Origin: CAYMKL01 sp964390805
GTDB lineage: Bacteria; Chloroflexota; Anaerolineae; VGOG01
Assembly (NCBI GenBank): GCA_964390805.1
Contig: CAYMKL010000003.1
Location: 1-64,000, forward strand
Reading direction: 5' to 3'
DNA: 64,000 nt
The translations under genes and the position numbers were made by a program. The notes under the pieces are model-generated. The model saw only the letters and a list, made by a program, of their open reading frames with translations, had not been told where the DNA came from and did no database searches. Positions 54,289 through 64,000 of this stretch are shown piece after piece; position 1 is the first letter of the stretch, and each line of letters starts with the position of its first letter.

Positions 54289-55293
54289 ATGCAATATCTG
54301 CTAAGACGACTCTTCCTGATCATTCCTGTGCTCTTCGGCGTGTCGGTCATTGTCTTTACCATCATGCACGTAATCCCCGGCGATCCGGTCCAGCTTATGT
54401 TCGCTGGTACTGGCGCCAGTGCGGAGCAGAGGGAGGCGATGCGGCATTCACTAGGGCTCGATCTTCCCTTGCCGGTGCAATATGTGAACTATGTGTCCAG
54501 AGTAATTCGAGGCGATTTAGGCCAGTCCATTCACTTCAGACAGCCGGTCCTGGAATTGATTCTGGAGCGAATGCCGGCCACCATCGAGCTGACGCTGTTC
54601 GGTCTCATCATCGCTCTGGCGGTCGCCTTCCCCATTGGGTCCCTCTCAGCGCTGAAACGTTATACACTCATTGATTACATCGTTATGACTGGAGCTACCC
54701 TGGGCATCTCCCTGCCGACTTTCTGGATCGGCATTATGTTGATCATGCTCGTGGCCGTCAACCTGGGATGGCTCCCTAGCTTTGGTAGAATAGACTATGT
54801 AGTACACCCTCAAAAAATAACCGGTTTCCTTCTCCTTGATTCTCTTTTTACCTGGAATATCCCTGCCCTTAAGAATGCCCTGGCTCATCTCGCATTGCCC
54901 GCTCTCGCCTTAGGAACGGCCACAGCCACGTTTTCCACGCGCTTTATCCGGTCCAGCATGCTAGAAGTCATTGGTCAGGACTACGTGGTCGTTGCCCGCG
55001 CCAAGGGGTTACGCGAGTGGGTATTATTCATACGCCACGTGCTGCGCAATGCTCTCATTCCCGTGGTAACTCTCATTGGCTTGCAGATGGGGGGGCTGCT
55101 GAGTGGAGCTGTCGTTACAGAAACGATCTTTGCCTGGCCTGGCATTGGGCGGCTCGTCATTCAGGCTATCTACAACCGTGATTTTGTTCTGGTGCAAGGA
55201 GTCGTGCTTTTCTTCGCTTTGATCCGCGTCACCATCAACCTCGTGACAGACGTTCTCTACGTGTGGATAGACCCTCGAATCGGCCATATCTAA
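54289..55293 (+). CDS. ABC transporter permease, DppB type (second set)
   Basis: 334 residues from ATG 54289 (GAGGAC nearby). The open frame begins at 54079 inside the binding-protein gene, but its first 70 codons lack any domain and cross the hairpin, so MQYLLRRLFLIIPVLFGVSV is taken as the N-terminus. About six membrane segments; EAA loop with VVARAKGLREWVLFIRHVLR. It should pair with the next gene. Confidence 0.93.
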   Translation: MQYLLRRLFLIIPVLFGVSVIVFTIMHVIPGDPVQLMFAGTGASAEQREAMRHSLGLDLPLPVQYVNYVSRVIRGDLGQSIHFRQPVLELILERMPATIELTLFGLIIALAVAFPIGSLSALKRYTLIDYIVMTGATLGISLPTFWIGIMLIMLVAVNLGWLPSFGRIDYVVHPQKITGFLLLDSLFTWNIPALKNALAHLALPALALGTATATFSTRFIRSSMLEVIGQDYVVVARAKGLREWVLFIRHVLRNALIPVVTLIGLQMGGLLSGAVVTETIFAWPGIGRLVIQAIYNRDFVLVQGVVLFFALIRVTINLVTDVLYVWIDPRIGHI

Positions 55294-55307
55294 AGGAGCG
55301 ATGAACA

Positions 55308-56231
55308 GTGACTGAATCGCTTACAACACCATCGCCACAAGACCGAGAACTGCTCGCACCTCGGCAAAGCGAGCTAAAGAGAATAGTGCGTGCTTTTCTA
55401 CTGAGTAAGATCGCTACGTTTGGCGCTCTAGTCTTTGTCCTCTTTTTGCTCATAACCATTCTAGCGCCGGTTCTCGCTCCCCGCGATCCTGCCCAGCAGG
55501 ATTTGAAGCGCAGGTTGGCGCCACCCGTTGGCTTCGGGATGGAAGGGGCAAGCTGGGAATACCCTCTGGGGAACGACAATCTGGGGCGCGACATTCTCAG
55601 CCGTCTTTTGGTTGGCTCGCGCGTCTCATTTGTGGTGGGAGTGACCACAATTCTTTTGTCTGCTTCAGTGGGCAGCCTGATTGGCGCCGTGTCTGGATTC
55701 TATCGAGGCCCCCTGGATACCATCGTGATGCGCTTCGTGGATATTTGGATGGCTTTCCCTGGCCTGCTGCTGGCTATCGCCTTTGGAGCCGCCCTGGGGC
55801 CGGGGTTGGTCAATCTCATCCTCGCTTTGTCTTTGACCAATTGGGTGGTTTACTGCCGCGTTGTTAGAGCAGAGGTCCTTTCCATCCGCGAGAGGGACTA
55901 TGTGATGGCAGCGCGGGTCGTGGGCACCAGTGATCTACGAATTATCCTGCGCCATGTGCTGCCCAACATTCTGGCCCCCATTCTGGTGATCTCCACCCTC
56001 CGAATGGGCACGGTGATCATCTCCGAGGCATCCCTTAATTTCCTGGGAATTGGCGTTCAGAGCTCAATGCCGACGTGGGGAGGCATGTTGTCCGACGGGA
56101 GAGAGTTCATGCGAAACGCCTGGTGGCTGGCTACCTTCCCTGGCATTGCCATCAGCATCGTGGTGTTGGGTGTCAATCTGTTGGGTGATGGATTGCGGGA
56201 TGCCCTGGATCCCCGCCTTCGGCGCCGGTAG
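55308..56231 (+). CDS. ABC transporter permease, DppC type (second set)
   Basis: 307 residues, starting with GTG 55308 (AAAGGAGC at 8 nt); an ATG at 55301 opens only a four-codon frame. DppC markers PRDPAQQD, PLGNDNLGRDILSRLL and the EAA loop VVGTSDLRIILRHVLPNIL. No ATPase genes follow in this operon; the DppD/DppF-type proteins at 48039-50197 are the likely partners. Confidence 0.93.
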   Translation: MTESLTTPSPQDRELLAPRQSELKRIVRAFLLSKIATFGALVFVLFLLITILAPVLAPRDPAQQDLKRRLAPPVGFGMEGASWEYPLGNDNLGRDILSRLLVGSRVSFVVGVTTILLSASVGSLIGAVSGFYRGPLDTIVMRFVDIWMAFPGLLLAIAFGAALGPGLVNLILALSLTNWVVYCRVVRAEVLSIRERDYVMAARVVGTSDLRIILRHVLPNILAPILVISTLRMGTVIISEASLNFLGIGVQSSMPTWGGMLSDGREFMRNAWWLATFPGIAISIVVLGVNLLGDGLRDALDPRLRRR

Positions 56232-56299
56232 CCCCTAGAGATCTATCCTGGCCGAAACACATCGTTCGGTGAAGGTGAGGAGGCGGGCAGAGAAAAATC

Positions 56300-57379
56300 G
56301 TGCGTGTCAAGATCAACCTTGAAAAGATAACCGAAAATGCCAGGACTATCACTAACCTGTGTGCCGCTCATGGCATTACGGTGATAGGCGTGACCAAGGG
56401 CTGTTGTGGGATGCCGGAGGTAGCTAGAGCTATCCTTGCTAGCGGCATTCGAGGGCTGGCCGATTCCCGGCTCGGCAACCTCAGGCGGATGAAAGAGGCT
56501 GGCATCGAAGCGGAAATGTTGCTTCTGCGCTCACCAGCTCTCAGCGAGGCGGCCGAGGTGATCAAGCTGGCTGAGATCAGTCTCAACTCTGAGTCAGAGG
56601 TGATGGCCTCTTTGGCGCAGGAAGCCCGCGCTCTGGGCAAGCTTCACCGAGTCATTCTCATGGTGGATGTGGGGGATCGCCGCGAGGGCTTCTTGCCAAA
56701 GGACGTGGAGGGAGTAGCGCGGGAAACGGAGAGTCTGGAGGGCATTCGACTGGTAGGGCTTGGTAGCAACTTCGGCTGCCTGAGCAGGAATTCCCCCTCC
56801 CTAAAGGACACTCAACTGCTGGTGCAACTTGCTGTCCGGGTCGAGGAGGCTATCGGGAGAGAATTGGCAGTCATCTCCGGGGGAAGCTCGATTCACCTTC
56901 GGATGGTCGAGCAGGGCAGATTGCCAACCAGGATCAACCAACTAAGGATCGGCGAGGGGATACTCTTGGGCTCTGACCCTGCAGATGGGCGGCCCTTTTC
57001 TTACACAAGTCAAAATGCCTTCACCCTTACAGCCGAGGTGATTGAGGTCAAGTGGAAACCCACACTGCCCAAGGGGAAGGGCGGCCATAGCGTTCTCGGA
57101 AGGCATTCTGTCCGTGAGGGTCACGCTCTTCGATGCCAGGCCATTCTAGCCGTGGGAACTCAAGATGTCAGGATCGAAGGGCTAAGCCCCAGAACTCCAG
57201 GGATGAACGTCATTGGGGGCAGCAGCGATCACCTGGTGCTCGATGTAACGGCCAGGCCCGTCAAGGTTGGTGACAAACTGGAATTTGCCTTGAAGTATCC
57301 GGCCTTGATGACTGCTATGGCCTCGCCCTATGTGAGAAAAGAGATTCTACCAAGGAGAAATGATAATGACACTACGTAG
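56300..57379 (+). CDS. PLP-dependent ornithine/alanine racemase-like enzyme
   Basis: 359 residues with an alanine-racemase-type PLP barrel: the likely PLP lysine in VTKGCCGMPEVA (~32-43), ADSRLGNLRRM, ILMVDVGDRREGF, GSNFGCL, VISGGSSIHL, LRIGEGILLG. The motif set and length fit the ornithine racemase branch known from clostridial ornithine fermentation, which makes D-ornithine for the B12-dependent aminomutase; a broader amino acid racemase is possible. The start is GTG 56300 with only a distant AGGAGG. Its stop overlaps the start of the next gene by 14 bp. Together with the B12 mutase-like gene 4 kb downstream it suggests a D-amino-acid mutase route. Confidence 0.8.
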   Translation: MRVKINLEKITENARTITNLCAAHGITVIGVTKGCCGMPEVARAILASGIRGLADSRLGNLRRMKEAGIEAEMLLLRSPALSEAAEVIKLAEISLNSESEVMASLAQEARALGKLHRVILMVDVGDRREGFLPKDVEGVARETESLEGIRLVGLGSNFGCLSRNSPSLKDTQLLVQLAVRVEEAIGRELAVISGGSSIHLRMVEQGRLPTRINQLRIGEGILLGSDPADGRPFSYTSQNAFTLTAEVIEVKWKPTLPKGKGGHSVLGRHSVREGHALRCQAILAVGTQDVRIEGLSPRTPGMNVIGGSSDHLVLDVTARPVKVGDKLEFALKYPALMTAMASPYVRKEILPRRNDNDTT

Positions 57380-59120
57380 CGTATTGATCCAGAAGAAAGA
57401 GGAGATCGTGGCCGAAAACGGCATGGTCGTCGCTGAAAGCGTCGAAGCTGCCGAAGCAGGCAGGGAGGTATTTGAAAAGGGCGGCAACGCCATAGATGCA
57501 GCCGTAGCGACTTCCTTCGCCGCGACTACCTGCGAGCCAGCCATGAGCAGTCTGGGGGGAGGGGGAGCGGTGCTGGTTTACCTGGCCGATGAAGACCGGG
57601 TGGTCGCCATCGAGTTCGAGGGGCGCCTCCCCAAAGCAGCCACAGAGGATATGTTCGTGCCCGATTTGCTGCCTCCCGGGGTAAATCAACCCTATTTTGG
57701 CTGGCGTGGCACCAGAGACAACGTCGGGTGGATGGGGTATCGTGCCTTGGGGGTCCCAGGCCAGGTAGCGGGGCTATGCCAAATCCTGGAGCAGTTTGGC
57801 AAGATGAGCCTGGAAGAAGTCACCGCCCCCGCGCTAAGGATCTGCGAAGAGGGTTACGAGATCAACAGCTATTACGCCTTGATGATTGGCAATGACATGA
57901 AGCTCCTGCAGCAATATCCACCTATTGACGAGTTGCTGCTGCCTGGTGGCTATCCACCTCGCCCGGCGAGCGGCTATGACAAGCCCACAGTGATCGTGCA
58001 GGAAGAGCTGGCAGAGACCCTACGGAAGATCGCGCAGGGCGGCGCCGATGCTTTCTATCGGGGGGACATCGCCCAGGCTATCATGGCCGATACCCAACCT
58101 CACGGCTCGATCGTGACCTTGCAGGACTATGCAGACTATCAACCTAGAACCTACGACGACGGCCTCGTCGGGAGCTATCGCGGCTACAAGTTGGTCTGCA
58201 TGCCAGAGGTATTTGGCGGTATCCAGGTACTTCAGACGCTGAATCTCCTCGAAGGCTTTGACCTGACCGCCCTGGGACACAACAGTCCCCAATTGTTGCA
58301 CCTCATTGCCGAGTGTTTCCGCAGGGCGTGGGTGGATCGCTTCCGCTACATGGGAGACCCAGAATTCGAAGATGTGCCTATCGAAGGGCTGACTTCGAAG
58401 GGATACGCCGACGAGATGCGCAAGCATCTCAATCTGGAGAGCGTACCTGATGAGATCAGGCCGGGAAACCCGTGGAAGTATCAAGGAGATGGCCAGGTGC
58501 CGGAAGCAGCCAGGCCTCCGGGTCCCAGAGGAGGGGGGAAGAACACAACCCACCTTTGCACCATGGACAGAGATGGCAACATGGTCAGCATGGTCCAGAC
58601 TTTGGGAGGCGGCTTCGGGGCCCGTGTCCTGTCTGGCAGCACGGGCATCATCTTGCGCAACTACACCAACCTGTTCAATCCTGAGCCTGGCACCAGCAAC
58701 TCTATTGGTCCCTGGAAGAGGCCATCGAGCCACGACTCACTGACCCTGGTCTTCAAGGACGGTCAACCTCTGATCACCATCGGCGCGCCTGGCGGGAGGC
58801 GAGTGATCACCTCGGTGGTTCAGGTGCTGGTGAAGGTGCTAGACTTTGGGATGGGCATCCAGGAGGCCGTTGCTGCGCCAAGGATTCACATCGAGGGGAG
58901 CGATCCCAAGGTGCCAGAGGGGAAGCTGGTCAGAGAGCTATTCATTGACTCGCGGATGCCTGTGGAGGTCGTGAAGGAGCTTGAGAGGCGAGGCCATCAG
59001 GTTGTGCTGCTACCCGACGGCAACTTCGCTTTGCCTGTGGCTATCATGAGGGATCTGCAAACAGGTAAACTGCATGGAGGAGTGACGGTCCCGACCCCAG
59101 CCACAGCGATTGGATATTGA
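57366..59120 (+). CDS. ggt: gamma-glutamyltransferase
   Basis: 584 residues, the usual length of this self-processing Ntn hydrolase. Starts at ATG 57366 (AAGGAG 8 nt upstream) rather than the ATG at 57360. Seen: GGNAIDAAVATSFAATTCEP, SLGGGGAVLVY, the processing/catalytic Thr in GGGKNTTHLCTMDRDGN (near 58546), and GAPGGRRVITSVVQ. No signal peptide is seen, so unlike most relatives it may work in the cytoplasm. It cleaves gamma-glutamyl amides or moves the glutamyl group. Overlap with the racemase gene shows translational coupling, linking it to amino acid turnover. Confidence 0.93.
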   Translation: MTLRSVLIQKKEEIVAENGMVVAESVEAAEAGREVFEKGGNAIDAAVATSFAATTCEPAMSSLGGGGAVLVYLADEDRVVAIEFEGRLPKAATEDMFVPDLLPPGVNQPYFGWRGTRDNVGWMGYRALGVPGQVAGLCQILEQFGKMSLEEVTAPALRICEEGYEINSYYALMIGNDMKLLQQYPPIDELLLPGGYPPRPASGYDKPTVIVQEELAETLRKIAQGGADAFYRGDIAQAIMADTQPHGSIVTLQDYADYQPRTYDDGLVGSYRGYKLVCMPEVFGGIQVLQTLNLLEGFDLTALGHNSPQLLHLIAECFRRAWVDRFRYMGDPEFEDVPIEGLTSKGYADEMRKHLNLESVPDEIRPGNPWKYQGDGQVPEAARPPGPRGGGKNTTHLCTMDRDGNMVSMVQTLGGGFGARVLSGSTGIILRNYTNLFNPEPGTSNSIGPWKRPSSHDSLTLVFKDGQPLITIGAPGGRRVITSVVQVLVKVLDFGMGIQEAVAAPRIHIEGSDPKVPEGKLVRELFIDSRMPVEVVKELERRGHQVVLLPDGNFALPVAIMRDLQTGKLHGGVTVPTPATAIGY

Positions 59121-59157
59121 TCACCGGCCGACAATCAGCCAGAGAATGAGGTTTGAA

Positions 59158-60333
59158 ATGAAGGCACACAAAATCACCGTTTGCGGCGGAGGAAACGGGG
59201 CGCAAACCCTGGTGCCCATCGCCGCTCGTAATCTGGGCTGCCCGGTGGACATTTACGCGCCCTTCGCCGACGAGGCCGAGCGGCTGCGCGCGGGCATGGC
59301 CGCCCACGGCGGCCTGGAGGTCACCGGCGCGGTGCAGGGCAAGGCCCGGCCTCGTCGGGTCAGCGCTGACCCTGCCGAGGTGGTCCCCGGCTCAAACGTG
59401 GTCGTGCTGGTGCTGCCCGCCTTTGCCCACGAGAGCACCCTGCGCCAGATCGTCCCCTTCCTGGACGAGGGCGCGTGGGTGGGAGCCATGCCTGCACGAG
59501 GCGGCTTCGACTATTGCGCTGCACAAATCCTGGCCCAACACGACCGGCAAGACGTGGGGCTCTTTGGCCTGCAAACGCTGCCCTGGGCCTGCCGCATCCA
59601 CCAGTACGCCCAGGTCGTCCACGTCCTGGGCGGCAAGGACATCGTGGACGCGGGCAGTCGGCCGGCGGCGCAGATCGAGCAGATCGCACCGCTGCTAGAG
59701 CGAATGTTGGGCATGTCCATTGGCGCGGCGGCCAACATGCTCGCTCTGACCCTGGCCAACACAGGGCAGCTCATCCACCCAGGGATCATGTATGGTCTCT
59801 TTGCCGATTGGGATGGCAGGCCCTTCCGTGCTGACGAAGCGCCGCTGTTCTATCACAGCCTCAGCGAGGAAGGGGCGCGAACGCTGGCCGGCTTGAGCGA
59901 CGACGTGCAAGCCATCCGCGCCCGACTGGAGCCTGTCCTGGACCTTTCCGCCGTGCGCCCGCTGAAGGCGTGGCTGCTGCGCTCTTATGGCGATGCGGTC
60001 GCCGATCCAACCAGCTTGCACAGCGCCTTTGTCACCAACCGGGCCTACGCTGGCCTCAAGGCCCCTGTGCGCCAGGTTTCGCCGGGGCAGTTCGTCCCCG
60101 ACTTTGGCGCCCGCTACCTGGCCGAGGACGTGCCCTTTGGCTTGGCCGTCAGCCGAGCCATCGCCAGCCTGGCCGGCGTGGAGACGCCCACCATGGATAA
60201 GGTGACCGCCTGGGCTGGCGCACAGTTGGGCAAAGACTATCTTGATCGGGATGCCAGCGAGGCTCGCATCCCACAGAAATATGGGTTGGGGAGTTTGGAG
60301 CAGTTGATTGACTTTACGGCTGAAATGTGGTAG
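59158..60333 (+). CDS. opine (octopine/nopaline) dehydrogenase-family enzyme
   Basis: 391 residues. Rossmann NAD(P)-binding N-terminus KITVCGGGNGAQTLVPIAA, then the helical octopine-dehydrogenase domain (~190-360) with a candidate catalytic His in NTGQLIHPGIMYG. The family joins or splits an amino acid and a 2-oxo acid by reductive amination. The ATG at 59158 (TGAGGT just before) is preferred to an ATG four codons earlier or a TTG at 59110. It starts 37 bp after ggt and is followed 80 bp later by the B12 fusion gene, so a pathway role is likely: oxidative cleavage of an opine-like substrate brought in by the transporters. Reaction direction is inferred. Confidence 0.85.
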   Translation: MKAHKITVCGGGNGAQTLVPIAARNLGCPVDIYAPFADEAERLRAGMAAHGGLEVTGAVQGKARPRRVSADPAEVVPGSNVVVLVLPAFAHESTLRQIVPFLDEGAWVGAMPARGGFDYCAAQILAQHDRQDVGLFGLQTLPWACRIHQYAQVVHVLGGKDIVDAGSRPAAQIEQIAPLLERMLGMSIGAAANMLALTLANTGQLIHPGIMYGLFADWDGRPFRADEAPLFYHSLSEEGARTLAGLSDDVQAIRARLEPVLDLSAVRPLKAWLLRSYGDAVADPTSLHSAFVTNRAYAGLKAPVRQVSPGQFVPDFGARYLAEDVPFGLAVSRAIASLAGVETPTMDKVTAWAGAQLGKDYLDRDASEARIPQKYGLGSLEQLIDFTAEMW

Positions 60334-60413
60334 AGTAAGGCGTCAAACGTAAAAGTGTAGGAAACGTCAGCTACGCAAGGTGACGAACAAAACGCATTTA
60401 CAGGAGGAAGTAC

Positions 60414-64000
<3,587 letters not shown>

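Overview
The window looks like one contig of a high-GC, probably Chloroflexota (Anaerolineae-like) bacterium. That assignment is an inference from habits of the proteins: Pro/Thr-rich linkers after lipoprotein signals, substrate-binding lipoproteins tethered by Glu-Lys-Val repeats, large secreted proteins whose C-termini carry an LPVILK/LPLVLK-type motif, very long GAF/PAS sensor proteins, and tig-clpP-clpX in a row. No rRNA, tRNA, CRISPR array, transposase or prophage was seen.

Region 1 (about 0.2-20.8 kb, all minus strand) is a signalling and conflict region: a histidine kinase, a single-domain response regulator, a REC-GAF-GGDEF cyclase, a PAS-HD-GYP phosphodiesterase, an MFS transporter, an EEP-fold hydrolase, a GAF-GAF-PAS-GGDEF cyclase, a 2038-residue HD-GYP protein with eleven sensor domains, a PQQ-type sugar dehydrogenase lipoprotein, and a SIR2-STAND-FGE protein resembling NAD-depleting antiphage sensors. 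The FGE tail has a codon pattern like a diversity-generating-retroelement variable region.

Region 2 (20.9-29.3 kb) is core metabolism and proteostasis: a P-loop/DRTGG protein beside an ADP-forming acyl-CoA synthetase (minus), then a divergent plus-strand set of cysteine desulfurase, trigger factor, ClpP and ClpX, ending in a strong intrinsic terminator.

Region 3 (29.5-42.3 kb, minus) holds an MBL-fold hydrolase, a secreted three-repeat protein, a Tat-exported YtcJ-like amidohydrolase, MutY and a 2499-residue secreted metzincin/cohesin/dockerin protein. A divergent pair of good sigma-70-type promoters at 42341-42402 separates it from region 4.

Region 4 (42.6-64 kb, plus) is the most interesting part: a complete oligopeptide/opine-type ABC transporter with an MttB-like methyltransferase and a C45 acyltransferase, a GntR/FCD regulator with its own consensus promoter, a second binding protein (LysM-fused) with two permeases but no ATPases, an ornithine-racemase-like PLP enzyme, gamma-glutamyltransferase, an opine-dehydrogenase-family enzyme, and a giant protein fusing a cobalamin-binding domain, a mutase-like middle and a MutL/GlmL-type reactivase domain, which runs off the right edge. 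Together they suggest an uptake and catabolic locus for a gamma-glutamyl, opine-like or N-methylated amino compound that ends in a B12-dependent rearrangement. Several short dispersed repeats (hairpins after stop codons, a CTTCGACAGG..CTCAGGACA element, duplicated 5' leaders) run through the window. All family calls are from reading motifs; no database search or alignment was run.
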